Of a stretch of DNA of 55,633 nt, positions 34,595-45,823 are shown one piece after another. Position 1 is the first letter of the stretch, and each line of letters begins with the position of its first letter. The position numbers were made by a program, and so were the translations under genes. Source of the DNA: a virus. Location of the stretch: the IMG/VR virus record IMGVR_UViG_3300043410_000581, positions 1 through 55,633 of that record; one strand, given 5' to 3'. The notes below the pieces were generated by a model that searched no databases, had not been told where the DNA came from, and was given only the letters and a program-made list of their open reading frames with translations.

Positions 34595-37500
34595 ATGGCT
34601 GATATCCAATCCAATATTAGTGTCAATATAGACACTAGTGGTGCTTTAGCAAGCCTAAAAGCTCTACAGGGTCAGATATCAGCCTTCCACCAGCAGATGT
34701 CAAAATCTGGTGCTCTAGCAGCATCAGAGATGTCTAAGATGCAGAATAGCCTAATGAATGGCATTAACCGTTCAGGGCAGTTCGATGCAAGACTAAAAAC
34801 AATCAAGACTACAACAGAATCATTCACTGAGGCTCTTGAAAAGAACAAGCTCTCCATGGGAGAATACTTTAGGTATGCTGGAGCAGCTACAAAAGACTTT
34901 GGAAAACTCTTTGGTAAAGAGTTCGACACAATTGAGAAGGTAGCTCGTGAAAGAGTAAAAGACCTTCAGACCCAATACATTAAAATGGGTCGTGATGCAA
35001 ATGGTGCAATGAAGGCTATTTCCATCAGACCACTTACCCTTGACCTAGATGATGCATCTACTAAAATGCAAATTGCTGCACAAAGACAGCAAATCCTAAA
35101 CCAGGTTCTTAAGCAAGGTTCTACACAGATGCTTAACTGGGGCAAGAATACTCAGTGGGCTGGTCGTCAGCTTATGGTTGGTTTTACTGTACCACTAACT
35201 ATGCTTGGACAAATTGCTGGCAAGACATTCATGCAGATGGAAGAGCAAGTAATTAAGTTCCAGCGTGTTTATGGAGACTTCTCAACTACAACTCAGCAAA
35301 CTAAGGAAATGACCACAGAGGTCACAAACCTTGCTAAAGCTTTTACAAAGTATGGCGTATCTGTATCTGACACAATGGGTATGGCTGCAGATGCAGCAGC
35401 AATGGGTAAGGTAGGAGCAGACCTTCTAGCCCAGGTACAATCAGCAACAGAGCTTTCAGTTCTCGGTGGCATTGATCAGAAACAAGCACTTGAAACAACC
35501 ATCTCTCTTACAAATGCTTTTGGTATTGCTACAGACCAGCTAAAGAGCAAGATTAACTTCTTGAACGTTGTAGAAAACCAAACCGTAACATCCATTGAAG
35601 ACTTGACTATTGCTATTCCAAAGGCTGCCCCTGTTATTAAGCAGCTTGGTGGTAACGTAGAAGACCTAGCATTCTTCCTAACAGCAATGAAGGAAGGTGG
35701 AATTGACGCAGCAGAAGGTGCTAACGCACTTAAGTCTGGTATTGCATCTATCATTAACCCAACTAAGAAGGCATCAGACATGCTTTCTGGTTTTGGTATT
35801 AACATTAAGGGTATCGTAGAAGCAAACAAGGGCGATGTCAAGGGCATGGTTATGGGTGTTGCAGAAGCACTCAACACACTTGACCCACTAAAGAGAGCAC
35901 AGGCAATTGAACAGCTATTCGGTAAGTTCCAGTTTGCTCGTATTTCAACTCTATTCAAGAACATCACAGATGTCAACTCTCAGGCAACAAAGGTTGCTGC
36001 ACTAGCTGCACAGGGTCCAGAGGCATCTGCTATCCTGGCTCAACGAGAGCTTAAGAAAATCGAAGAGTCTCCAATGTTCAAATTCAAGAAGGCATTGGAA
36101 GACCTTAAGACAGAACTTGTTCCACTTGGAGAACAGTTCCTAAAGATTGTAACACCAATTGCTGAATTTGTAAAGAAGGCTCTAGAAGGCTTTAATAATC
36201 TTAGTGATGGAGTAAAGGGGGTAGTTGGAAACATTGCTCTATGGCTTGGCGGTATTGGTCCAATCGCAATTATGACAATTGGTCTTATTGCTAACGGTGT
36301 TGCAAATATGATTAAGATTTTCGCAACAATTAAGGGATTCCTAAATGGTGTTGGCAAGGGCACACAAGACCTAGGCTCACAAACATCATACATGACATCA
36401 AAGCAGGTAGAAGCTGCAGCAGTAGCAGCATCACTTGACCAGGTTCACTCAAAGCTACGTCAGACATTTACAGCAGAAGCTGGTGCCGTAGCTAACCTAA
36501 CTACACAGCTTGAAAAGGCTGTAGCAGCACAGAAGCAGTTTGGATGGACTCCTGGTGCAATGCCAGGTGCAGCTGGTAAGGGTCGCAAGAAGTTTGCAGC
36601 TGGTGGTATGGTTGTTGGTCCAGGTGGACCAAAGGATGATCTAGTACCAACAGACCTGTCAAATGGAGAAGCTGTTATTGACGCAGCAACAGTAAAGAAA
36701 AACCCAAGAATTATTGGTGCTTTGTTTGCTGGTAAGAAGATTAACATTCCAGGGTATGCAAGTAACAATAGAGGAGCATTTAGATCTTCTGGACCAGTAA
36801 CAGCAGATACACCAAGCCAATATGAAAATGTATTTGCACACATTGCAGATCCAATCGCTATGACCCTTGAAGACTTTGTTAAGAAGCTCAAGGCTGCTGG
36901 TCAGGCTATTCCAGCAGATATTCAAAGAAAGCTAGATGCAGGATTTGAAAAGGCATCTGTTAGAACATACGGCGGACTAGGCTTTGAAACAAGACAGTCT
37001 TACAATGATGCCATGAAGCCAGGTAGAGCTGGCGTTGTTCCAAAAGACTTTATTAAGGATTTTGAAGACCGTGGACTAGATAAATGGAAGACATCATTAA
37101 AGGTAGCTGGTATAAATCTATCAGACGTTTCTGATGAGTTGGGTCAGCTAGATAAGTCAATTGTAGATCAAATTAAAAATGCTCAAAAACTAGACAAAAA
37201 CTTTGTTGTTACAGATAAAGCAATTGCAGACTTTACAGAAGTAGCTCTCAAACCACTTCGTGAAAAGGGAAGCCAGCTAGCAGCAGGATTTGATAAAGCA
37301 AAGAAGACAGTTACTGAAGTTCGTGGAAACACTACACAGGCTATAGCATCAGCAGCTGGTTACCGAGCAGAGCCAGGTCGTCCAGGATACTACATTAATG
37401 ACAAATATTCAGAAGGTGACAAAGACTATAGAGTTAATACTGGAAGACTAGTTAAGATTGGTGGAGGTGCCAAGGGCAAGACATCTCGTGGTGTTCTAGG

Positions 37501-40462
37501 TGGAGCTACCATGGACGACTTCACAGTTGAAGGAATCAAGGAATCAACAGATCAAAGATCACCATCCAGAAAGGCTAAAAAAGCTGGAGAGATGATTGGT
37601 ATTGGTGCTCTGCAGGGTATTGGCGAAGTAGCCAAAAAAGCAGGAACCCAAGCACAAAAAGATTCTATCGCATTAGCTTCAGCTACAAAGGCTGCATATG
37701 CAAAAGACTCTATTCTTAGAAACCTAACCATTCAGAAAAAGCAAGCAGAGATGATGGGTGCAAACACAGCATCTATCGAACAAGAAATTGCTGCTAGAAG
37801 AAAGGCTATCGCTGCTGAAATAAAGAATGCTGCTGCAGTAGACACTGCAACAAATGCAACAAAGTCTCAAGGATTTACAGGATCTGCTCCACTACCTGCT
37901 GGATACCAAGGACCTATTGGACCAAACGATAAGCGTAAGGGTAATGGACTTGGTTCTAGAATTCTTGGTGGTATCAAGGGCGTTGGTGGCAAGATCATGG
38001 GTGGTGGCGTTGCTTCTGGAATGGGTCTGGGTATGGCTGGTATGGCTGTTGGAATGATCCCTGGTATGGAGGGCGTAGGTTCAGCGATCTCTATGGCTGG
38101 TATGATCCCAAGCCTACTTCCAATGCTTGCAAACCCAATTGGAGCCACTGTGGCTGCCCTGGGACTTCTGACGGTAGGTATTATAGCTCTTAACGCAGCT
38201 AATGAAGAAAACAAGAGAAAGCAAATTGCTCTTGGTAATGCATCTGTAATGTCTGCAGATAAGATGATCAAGGTCTCTAAGGATCTTGGAACAGTTACTG
38301 CAACAGAAGCAAGAAGAAGTAGCCAAACAGCATCTATCGCAGGTATCTCAGAAAAGGATATGGGACAAGCAGCATCATATCTTGAAACAGATTCTGGTAA
38401 GGCAATGCTTGCAGACATTAAAACACAAAAAGAAGGTGGCAAGACAGACTCTGAAATTGCTAACTCAACTGTCAATAATCTAGCAAACCTTGTATCACAG
38501 GGAGCAATGTCAAAGGAAATAGCTTCTGGAATTCTAACTGCAATGGGGCAGAAGACAGGAAACTTTGCACTTACAGCATCTACATCACAACTTCAAAATC
38601 TTACATCTGGAAAGACAACAGATGTAGGTGCATCAACAGTTAAGGGTGTAAAAGAATCTTATGGAAACCTGGAGCCAACAACAGTTTCAACATATCGTGG
38701 AGAGTTCAGCACTCTTCCTACAATGATGCCCAAACTTCGTGAAGGTGCAGTAGCGACATCAAATGCATATGCTCAGATTGTTGGTCAAGCAGATATTCTT
38801 AACCAGAAACTAAAGAGTAATCAGATTACTCAAGAAGAATATAACGTAGAGATTACTGAAAATAAGAAGCAGCAAAAAGAAGTATCTGACCAAATTCTTA
38901 AAATTAAAAACACTATGGGTGCATCTGAATGGAATGATACCTTCACAAAGAATATTAAAGAATCTTTTGGTGAAGATAGCGAAGCAGCAAAGACAGCAGA
39001 TAAGATTAATGCACTTGGAGATAGCGACTTTAAGACAAACATGCAAATCAATCTTGAATCTGGTGCACTCACTCCAGATGTTGTAAACAAATTTATTGAG
39101 ATGCAAACAGCAGACGCAAACTTTGGAAAAATGTATACTGCTTCTGTTGCTGTAAATGGGCAAACAGAAACTGACAATCTGGTCATTGCCATGCTTGTTG
39201 CTGGAAAAGACCAAGCCCAGATCGATGCTGTTCTGAAGGTTGCATCAGACAATCCAGAAGCAATGTCCATTATTAACACTTTTACAAGTCGTGCAGGAAC
39301 ATTGGGAATTAGCCTTGGAGATATAGATCTTACAAATCTAGACAAGCTAAAGCTAATTAATGATGAGTATACCAAAATAGCTGACATGACAAAAAATGGA
39401 CCAATCACTCTTGAGATGGTTACAAAAACAGCAGGTTTCGAAGGATTTAAGGCAAATGCAGAATGGTTCAATGGTCTTCCAAAAGAACAACAGGCATGGG
39501 CAATGCAATACTATATCACTGTAAAAGATACAATCACTGGCGACGACATTAATGCATACATTAAAGCACACAGCCTAGGAGGAAGTGAGGCATTTGCAAA
39601 TTCATCTACTGGACAAATGATTCTTGCAGACCAGGGCACAAGAGATAGTGCTGCAAGTGCGATTGCGTCACAAAGAACAAGGACTGCACTTAACGCTCAG
39701 GTAAGCTCTGGTGCATTCAACACTGGCGGTAGCAGTGGTGGCGGTGGTGGTGGCTCCACAGCACCAACAAAATCAGATAAGATCAGTGCAGCCCTATCAA
39801 TTATTGGTCGCAAAGAAGACAAAATCAATAAGGCATATGATGAAAGACTCAAAGCACTTGATAAAATTCAGGCAGCCAATGATAAGATTAACCAGCAGAA
39901 GAAGGATCAGCTTGACATAGCAGATGCACTTTCAAAGGGTGATATTGGTGCTGCAGCACGAGCACAACAACAGGCTCGTGAAACTGCACAAGCAAATGCT
40001 CTACAAGAACAGCGTGATAGAATGACAGCTGCTCGTGATGCACAGATTAAGGGTCTAAAGGTTAATGGAATGACTAGAGACCAGATGGAAGCTTGGCAGC
40101 GTTCTCAAGAGAATACTGCAGATAACAAAACACTTGGCTCGTTCCACCTCGCAACTGGTGGTATGGTTCCAAATACTCAGTACCTAGCTCTTGGTGGAAA
40201 GCCAAAGGGAACCGACACAATTGCAGCTATGCTTACACCAGGAGAGTTTGTAGTTAAGAAGTCAGCAGTCAACAAGATTGGCTCTGGCAACATGAGCAAA
40301 ATTAATAGAGGAGAACTTCCTACAAACGCTGGCGGTTCAGTGTATAATTATAGTATCAATGTTAGTGTTAAGTCAGATGCAGACCCAGATAAGATTGCAA
40401 ATGTAGTTATGACAAAGATTAAGAATATTGAAAACCAGGGTATGAAGGGGGATAAGGCATAA
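34595..40462 (+). CDS. Tail tape measure protein, 1955 aa
   Basis: The largest gene. Residues 1-150 are helical; about 195-480 form the TP901-type tape-measure core (MLNWGKNTQWAGRQLMVGFT, KAFTKYGVSVSDTMGMAADA, AFFLTAMKEGGIDAAEGANA). Hydrophobic segments lie at about 545-575 and 1140-1205. The motif GGMV..GGP/K..D.....NGEAVI at about 669-700 recurs at about 1855-1888 (ALGGKPKGTDTIAAMLTPGE, FVVKKSAV). A (G)6 linker is near 1715. At about 0.15 nm per residue the tail would be near 290 nm. RBS GAGGTG. Confidence 0.93.
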   Translation: MADIQSNISVNIDTSGALASLKALQGQISAFHQQMSKSGALAASEMSKMQNSLMNGINRSGQFDARLKTIKTTTESFTEALEKNKLSMGEYFRYAGAATKDFGKLFGKEFDTIEKVARERVKDLQTQYIKMGRDANGAMKAISIRPLTLDLDDASTKMQIAAQRQQILNQVLKQGSTQMLNWGKNTQWAGRQLMVGFTVPLTMLGQIAGKTFMQMEEQVIKFQRVYGDFSTTTQQTKEMTTEVTNLAKAFTKYGVSVSDTMGMAADAAAMGKVGADLLAQVQSATELSVLGGIDQKQALETTISLTNAFGIATDQLKSKINFLNVVENQTVTSIEDLTIAIPKAAPVIKQLGGNVEDLAFFLTAMKEGGIDAAEGANALKSGIASIINPTKKASDMLSGFGINIKGIVEANKGDVKGMVMGVAEALNTLDPLKRAQAIEQLFGKFQFARISTLFKNITDVNSQATKVAALAAQGPEASAILAQRELKKIEESPMFKFKKALEDLKTELVPLGEQFLKIVTPIAEFVKKALEGFNNLSDGVKGVVGNIALWLGGIGPIAIMTIGLIANGVANMIKIFATIKGFLNGVGKGTQDLGSQTSYMTSKQVEAAAVAASLDQVHSKLRQTFTAEAGAVANLTTQLEKAVAAQKQFGWTPGAMPGAAGKGRKKFAAGGMVVGPGGPKDDLVPTDLSNGEAVIDAATVKKNPRIIGALFAGKKINIPGYASNNRGAFRSSGPVTADTPSQYENVFAHIADPIAMTLEDFVKKLKAAGQAIPADIQRKLDAGFEKASVRTYGGLGFETRQSYNDAMKPGRAGVVPKDFIKDFEDRGLDKWKTSLKVAGINLSDVSDELGQLDKSIVDQIKNAQKLDKNFVVTDKAIADFTEVALKPLREKGSQLAAGFDKAKKTVTEVRGNTTQAIASAAGYRAEPGRPGYYINDKYSEGDKDYRVNTGRLVKIGGGAKGKTSRGVLGGATMDDFTVEGIKESTDQRSPSRKAKKAGEMIGIGALQGIGEVAKKAGTQAQKDSIALASATKAAYAKDSILRNLTIQKKQAEMMGANTASIEQEIAARRKAIAAEIKNAAAVDTATNATKSQGFTGSAPLPAGYQGPIGPNDKRKGNGLGSRILGGIKGVGGKIMGGGVASGMGLGMAGMAVGMIPGMEGVGSAISMAGMIPSLLPMLANPIGATVAALGLLTVGIIALNAANEENKRKQIALGNASVMSADKMIKVSKDLGTVTATEARRSSQTASIAGISEKDMGQAASYLETDSGKAMLADIKTQKEGGKTDSEIANSTVNNLANLVSQGAMSKEIASGILTAMGQKTGNFALTASTSQLQNLTSGKTTDVGASTVKGVKESYGNLEPTTVSTYRGEFSTLPTMMPKLREGAVATSNAYAQIVGQADILNQKLKSNQITQEEYNVEITENKKQQKEVSDQILKIKNTMGASEWNDTFTKNIKESFGEDSEAAKTADKINALGDSDFKTNMQINLESGALTPDVVNKFIEMQTADANFGKMYTASVAVNGQTETDNLVIAMLVAGKDQAQIDAVLKVASDNPEAMSIINTFTSRAGTLGISLGDIDLTNLDKLKLINDEYTKIADMTKNGPITLEMVTKTAGFEGFKANAEWFNGLPKEQQAWAMQYYITVKDTITGDDINAYIKAHSLGGSEAFANSSTGQMILADQGTRDSAASAIASQRTRTALNAQVSSGAFNTGGSSGGGGGGSTAPTKSDKISAALSIIGRKEDKINKAYDERLKALDKIQAANDKINQQKKDQLDIADALSKGDIGAAARAQQQARETAQANALQEQRDRMTAARDAQIKGLKVNGMTRDQMEAWQRSQENTADNKTLGSFHLATGGMVPNTQYLALGGKPKGTDTIAAMLTPGEFVVKKSAVNKIGSGNMSKINRGELPTNAGGSVYNYSINVSVKSDADPDKIANVVMTKIKNIENQGMKGDKA

Positions 40463-41271
40463 TGGCAACAGCAAACTATATGGACGGAAGAGTCAAGTAC
40501 AAAAGACCGCAAGCCGTTATCTTTGCAGATAACCCAGGCACACTTGACACAGTGTGGACATCATCTGGAAGAACAGCAACTCTAACATCTGGTGGAACAA
40601 CGTTCGTAGCACTTAATGGTATATCTGGCATGTATGTTGGTCAATCATTCCAGGTAACAAGCGGTGCTGGTGCATTCGGAACAAATGCAAAGATTACTGC
40701 TATTAATCAGCAGACATTAGTCGTTACAGTATCAGTCCCACATGCAACTACTGGCTCAGTAGTATTCCGCACAGGAAGTATTTCATATGTTCCAGAAGGA
40801 ACAGAGTTCGTAAACTTTATTGTTCTATCAGACCACAATAGATCACCAATCGATATCTCTACAGACCGTATTGAAAAGCGTGAACGTATGGTGAATGGGC
40901 GTATGCGTTCATACCACGTTGTTGACAAAATTAAGTTTGGTCTATCATGGGACATGCTTCCATCAAGAGCATTCTATACAACACCAACTTTTAATTCAAG
41001 TGGAAAGCCAAACATAGAGCCATACACAGTAGATGGCGGTGCAGGTGGTAATGATCTGCTAAAATGGTATGAGGATCATGTTGGATCTTTTTGGGTGTAC
41101 CTTGCATATGACAAGTACACAGCAATAGGAACAGATGCAGCAGCATATGGGCACATGAACCAATATAACCAGGTAATTGAAATGTACACATCAGATTTCT
41201 CTCACAATGTTAAAACAAGAGGGAGCCTATTCGATATGTGGGATGTTTCAATTTCCCTAGAAGAGGCATAG
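40462..41271 (+). CDS. Distal tail protein candidate, 269 aa
   Basis: Directly follows the tape measure with a one-base TAATG overlap, the usual place of the Dit/distal tail protein. Beta-rich: YVPEGTEFVNFIVLSDHNRS, DISTDRIEKRERMVNGRMRS, FGLSWDMLPSRAFY and a C-terminal DFSHNVKTRGSLFDMWDVSI typical of small phage beta-sandwich tail proteins. An inserted domain (residues about 28-105, SGRTATLTSGGTTFVALNGI) interrupts the N-terminal sandwich. Positional call supported by size. Confidence 0.72.
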   Translation: MATANYMDGRVKYKRPQAVIFADNPGTLDTVWTSSGRTATLTSGGTTFVALNGISGMYVGQSFQVTSGAGAFGTNAKITAINQQTLVVTVSVPHATTGSVVFRTGSISYVPEGTEFVNFIVLSDHNRSPIDISTDRIEKRERMVNGRMRSYHVVDKIKFGLSWDMLPSRAFYTTPTFNSSGKPNIEPYTVDGGAGGNDLLKWYEDHVGSFWVYLAYDKYTAIGTDAAAYGHMNQYNQVIEMYTSDFSHNVKTRGSLFDMWDVSISLEEA

Positions 41272-41272
41272 T

Positions 41273-44200
41273 ATGTGGAATAGTATAAATAACGTAGTAG
41301 AAGATTACTTAGAAACTTCATCGACAATCCGTTCACAGTCATTGGTGACTGCTGAGTGGAATTTAAACATGATTGATAATGTTAGCGAAATTGGTAACTA
41401 TAGACATAGACCAAGCAGTGCTGACGGAGACTCTGACTTTATTTATAACATAGTAGCTCCAGCATTTATAAGAGAGACAAGTTCTGCTCATGGAAGCTCT
41501 TTTTACTACGGTGCAACAGATGCAGATATAGTAGTTGACGGAGGGTTTGATGAAAACAATGACCCAATCATCTTTACAACAATAAAGAAAAAGATGAAGG
41601 CTCTATTCTCCCTAGAAGACTGCCTTGGCAGATTCCGACCACGTTCTGGAATTAATAAGGTGATCTACTTTGACGGTAAATACTTAAACCGTGTACACGC
41701 TGATATGGCACGTCAACCAAGATTTTATTTCCCAACACCAGACGACAAGTTTAAGTACTGGACATCCTATAGAACTGAGGGTAGGGCAATACAGCTAGAG
41801 TCAACAGTTACCAAGGTATACGTAACAGAAACAGTTAATGGACAAAAGATAACTAGAATAAAAGCACCACTGAATGGATTCAAGGCTGGAGATTCTGTTT
41901 CATTTACAGATACAGGAATAGCTGCACTAGATGGAAAATCATTTGTAGTTAGTTCATCTAGCTCTAACTACATAAAGATATATGGAGATATTTCTGCAAC
42001 CATTCAAACAGTAGCTAATGGAATTGCCTCATCAACATCTATGCAAAATTCTACAAGAGGATTTTCGTATAGAGAAGGAGAAGACTTCCTAATTGATGAT
42101 GCTGCACCATTCGTAGTTTACAAAGAGACTGTGCCAGCAAACAGGATTACAGTTAAGATGCAGACCAAGGTTGGCGAAATCGATTTGGGACCATATTACG
42201 ATACAGATGGAAATGAATATGATGATCCATTCTTTGACAAAGACGGAAACCGTGTAAAAGAGACACCACTTGACTGGAAGATTCAGACACTAGATTCTGG
42301 GAATCAGTGGGTAGATGCATATGACTTTGCACTAAATCCATATGATATCCCATCACACGGACATGTTGAAATGTCATATGGATTAAACGTTCCAGAGACA
42401 ACAGTAAACATATCAAATCTAAGAGAGATCTTCCTAATAGCTGGAACAATTTCTTCATCATCAGCACTTCCAGATGCAGCACCAGAAGGATACGCATATC
42501 TTGTAACAGAGATTAATGGACCTGGAACAATTTATGTAGCCTACCATGACAATTTGGGGTTCGCAGGATATGACTCATTTGATGCTGTATATGCATGGTA
42601 TCTGTCAAACCAAGAGATTCCAACAAATACATCAAGCTTCGTAACTGACTTTACCAATCCAGCATTCTATATGCAAGATGGTATTAAAAAGTATAGAGAT
42701 ATTCAGTATATCAATGGTATGAGAATTGTAGTAAAGTCAATGACTGCAGAGAATGCGTCATTCGACCTTATTGAGATGTCACCAAGACTGGCTGCAAATA
42801 TCACAGACATGACACAAAAAATTTCTCTGCAAAAACATGCATCAGACCTTGGTTCAAGCGGTATGCCTGTTGGTCAGCTACTAGCTTCTACAGGAACACT
42901 AAGTCTTTTCGACTTTGACCAATCTTTTAACAAGAATAACCCAGACAGCATGGTTGCTAACCTATCTTCAAAGAATCTTCAGATTAAGGTATACGAAAGC
43001 CTATTCCCAGGTAATGGAATAGTCTACAATATTCCAATTAAGACATTATACGCAGACGGATTCCCAGAATCAAATGATGAGTCTAGAGAAGTCACGATAA
43101 AGATTAGAGACCTGTTCTTCTACTTTGAGTCAGTCAAAGCACCAGAACTTCTAATTCCAAACTGCTCACTAAGCATGGCTGTATCATGTCTAATGGATTC
43201 AATTGGATTCTCAAACTATACATTCAAGCGTCCAGATGGCGAAACAAAGGAAGCAGTAATTCCGTACTTCTTTGTTGGACCAGATACCACAGTTGCTCAG
43301 GTACTAGAAGATCTAGCAGTATCTACACAGACAGCGATGTTCTTTGACGAATATAACAATTTAATTCTAATGTCGAAAGAATACATGATGCCAAAGAATG
43401 AAGACGTTAGACCAACAGACTTTACTTTTGTTGGTGACGATACATCTCTTGCAAACATTATGCAAATCCAGTCCATTGATGATGACGTTTATAATGATGG
43501 AAAGATTGTTTATGAAACAAAGTATATTCAAAGATCATATTCATCTCTAGCACAGGCTGGTCACATTGATCAAGACAAGACATGGATATATAAGCCAGTC
43601 CTACTTTGGGAGGTATCTCCAGAAGAGAATACAAAGTCATGGAATGATGAATCTGCCAAGCAGTCTTCATACACACTTTCTGCAATTCCTCTAGACACAA
43701 CACTTACAGCAGATCTTCCACAAGTTGTAAATGGAGTAATAGTAAACAATGTGATGGACCTAGGTGAAGCCGTATATTGGCTATCTCGTTACAATGGATA
43801 CTTCTATGCAAATGGAGAAATCATTCAATTTGATGCAGTTCAATACAATGTTGCCAATGTTGGCAATGTTTGGATTTCAGATGTAGAGGAATACCAGAAG
43901 TATTTTGCTAATATTCCTTTTGGTGGTAAGATTTACCCAACAGGCTTAGTTAGAATTTTTGCAGAACCATTCTACAACAGCACAACTAATACACTAAAGG
44001 AAGGTGCTGTAGCCAAGCATGGTCGTGCACAATTTGGTACAGATGCAGTATTGCACCAGGCAGGTCTAGATTCTACATGGGTAGAAGATAAAAACAAGAA
44101 GACATTCTTGATGAACAGCTCTTTAATGTTTAATGGTGGAACAGTTCCAGATACATATCAAAACGTATCTTCTGGAAATCTCAATTCTGCAACAAGAGTA

Positions 44201-45823
44201 AAGATTGGATACGCTACTGTAAATGGAGTTATAAAGAATTACCTAAGTGCCAACTCTGTTAAAGAAACAGAAGCAAATAACTCTAAAGACTCAACAGTTC
44301 CAGGAACAATCCAAAGCTCCGCACTAGTTCTTGACGGTCCAACATACCCATCTGGATATAACCCACAACAGTTTGTTCAGTATGTATATAAGCCAATGGC
44401 AGACTCATACCAGCACTTTTCAACTAGAATGAGAATTATTGGATCAATGGAAGACGAAAAGGCTAAGTCTCAGTCACCTGTTGGTAGCACACCATACTAT
44501 AAAGTAAATGGAGAAAACGTTGGTGGTTCATCTGGCGGTATTGCAATTTGGGTAGACCCAGCAACTAACTGCGGATACTATTACGAAATCGTAGCATTGA
44601 CAGACACAGAAGTAAATGCATTTACTGGAACTGCAGAAGCAATTAACACAGTATTCTTCTATAAGATTCAGGCAGCTGCAGATGGTACAGCAATTCCAAT
44701 TGTTCTTTGGTCTGGTCTAACTCCAATCATCTGTGATGATGGACGATTCACTGGTCAGGCTAGAATGACTACAGAAAAGAATCCGACGGTATATGATTTG
44801 GGAGTAGAGTTCTCAATTAAAGACAGCGATAACGTTAAGTTTAACCTATACATGAATGACGAAATGATTGCAACGGTTACAGATAAAGATAGACTGCAGC
44901 AAAAGAATGGAATCTCCTTGTTTGTTCGTGGTTCAGCAAGAGCAATGTTTGAAAACGTATTTGCCATTAAGCAAAATTATTCAGATGAAAGATCTGGAAA
45001 ACTTAATGCACCAGTAAGCTCGGCATTTGGATTTACTAATCCATCATCTACTGTAGCATCTAGACGATTCTCTTTAAGCGGTGCCATTAAGAGCACAGTG
45101 CTAGATGGATTGTCAAACGTATATGAGCCACAGTACAACATGTACTTTGAAGAGTTTGGAACTATCATGAGAGAGTGTGCATACTTCAACATTAAGTACG
45201 ATAAGGCGTATCCTGCACTCTACGCAAAAATGTCTCCAACATTCAATAACAATCAGGGATACGCTGTGTCTGGATTTACAGCAAATGCCTTTGGTGCTCA
45301 GTTCTTGCTGTTCAATACAACAGATACAGTTCTTAGCCTAGACAGTGGTAGTGGAAACTATCTAAGAATTCAGGGAGTTACATTTACACAAAACTCTCGC
45401 CACGACCTAACTGTGGACGAATTCTTCTCTGACGCTGGAGATCTTTCTGACCCAGAATACAGAGACGGAAAAGTCTACAATGCTAAGTACGATGAGTCAT
45501 ACGATGATCTCAAAAAGAATAGATTATCATATGGAAAGAAATCTTTCACACTAGATGCACCATACATCCAAACACAAGATGCAGCAAAAGACATGATGAC
45601 ATGGCTTGTTGGAAAGATAATGAAGCCACGCAAGGCAGTAGGTCTTGAAGTGTTCTCAATGCCACATCTTCAGCTTGGGGACATTGTGGAAATCCAGTTT
45701 AATAAAGACGGTATTGGTCAGGTCTCTAAATCATCTTCTGGAAGATACGTAATCTACTCAATAGAGTATAATAGAGATAATAATGGTCCATCAACCATTA
45801 TGCACTTAAGCGAGGTAAAATAA
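41273..45823 (+). CDS. Baseplate hub / tail-associated minor tail protein, 1516 aa
   Basis: Starts one base after the previous stop. The C-terminal region (AAKDMMTWLVGKIMKPRKAV, LGDIVEIQFNKDGIGQVSKS, RYVIYSIEYNRDN) and the middle part (LLIPNCSLSMAVSCLMDSIG, TQTAMFFDEYNNLILMSKEY) resemble gp27-like hub proteins of actinophages. Residues about 1000-1250 form a sandwich-like insert (GIAIWVDPATNCGYYYEIVA, NLYMNDEMIATVTDKDRLQQ), possibly a LamG-type domain. Probably closes the tube and carries the fibres. Confidence 0.78.
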   Translation: MWNSINNVVEDYLETSSTIRSQSLVTAEWNLNMIDNVSEIGNYRHRPSSADGDSDFIYNIVAPAFIRETSSAHGSSFYYGATDADIVVDGGFDENNDPIIFTTIKKKMKALFSLEDCLGRFRPRSGINKVIYFDGKYLNRVHADMARQPRFYFPTPDDKFKYWTSYRTEGRAIQLESTVTKVYVTETVNGQKITRIKAPLNGFKAGDSVSFTDTGIAALDGKSFVVSSSSSNYIKIYGDISATIQTVANGIASSTSMQNSTRGFSYREGEDFLIDDAAPFVVYKETVPANRITVKMQTKVGEIDLGPYYDTDGNEYDDPFFDKDGNRVKETPLDWKIQTLDSGNQWVDAYDFALNPYDIPSHGHVEMSYGLNVPETTVNISNLREIFLIAGTISSSSALPDAAPEGYAYLVTEINGPGTIYVAYHDNLGFAGYDSFDAVYAWYLSNQEIPTNTSSFVTDFTNPAFYMQDGIKKYRDIQYINGMRIVVKSMTAENASFDLIEMSPRLAANITDMTQKISLQKHASDLGSSGMPVGQLLASTGTLSLFDFDQSFNKNNPDSMVANLSSKNLQIKVYESLFPGNGIVYNIPIKTLYADGFPESNDESREVTIKIRDLFFYFESVKAPELLIPNCSLSMAVSCLMDSIGFSNYTFKRPDGETKEAVIPYFFVGPDTTVAQVLEDLAVSTQTAMFFDEYNNLILMSKEYMMPKNEDVRPTDFTFVGDDTSLANIMQIQSIDDDVYNDGKIVYETKYIQRSYSSLAQAGHIDQDKTWIYKPVLLWEVSPEENTKSWNDESAKQSSYTLSAIPLDTTLTADLPQVVNGVIVNNVMDLGEAVYWLSRYNGYFYANGEIIQFDAVQYNVANVGNVWISDVEEYQKYFANIPFGGKIYPTGLVRIFAEPFYNSTTNTLKEGAVAKHGRAQFGTDAVLHQAGLDSTWVEDKNKKTFLMNSSLMFNGGTVPDTYQNVSSGNLNSATRVKIGYATVNGVIKNYLSANSVKETEANNSKDSTVPGTIQSSALVLDGPTYPSGYNPQQFVQYVYKPMADSYQHFSTRMRIIGSMEDEKAKSQSPVGSTPYYKVNGENVGGSSGGIAIWVDPATNCGYYYEIVALTDTEVNAFTGTAEAINTVFFYKIQAAADGTAIPIVLWSGLTPIICDDGRFTGQARMTTEKNPTVYDLGVEFSIKDSDNVKFNLYMNDEMIATVTDKDRLQQKNGISLFVRGSARAMFENVFAIKQNYSDERSGKLNAPVSSAFGFTNPSSTVASRRFSLSGAIKSTVLDGLSNVYEPQYNMYFEEFGTIMRECAYFNIKYDKAYPALYAKMSPTFNNNQGYAVSGFTANAFGAQFLLFNTTDTVLSLDSGSGNYLRIQGVTFTQNSRHDLTVDEFFSDAGDLSDPEYRDGKVYNAKYDESYDDLKKNRLSYGKKSFTLDAPYIQTQDAAKDMMTWLVGKIMKPRKAVGLEVFSMPHLQLGDIVEIQFNKDGIGQVSKSSSGRYVIYSIEYNRDNNGPSTIMHLSEVK

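Noticed and set aside
40441-45823. Other long minus-strand frames within the tape-measure and hub genes
   Set aside because: Antisense to strongly supported genes, without start signals.
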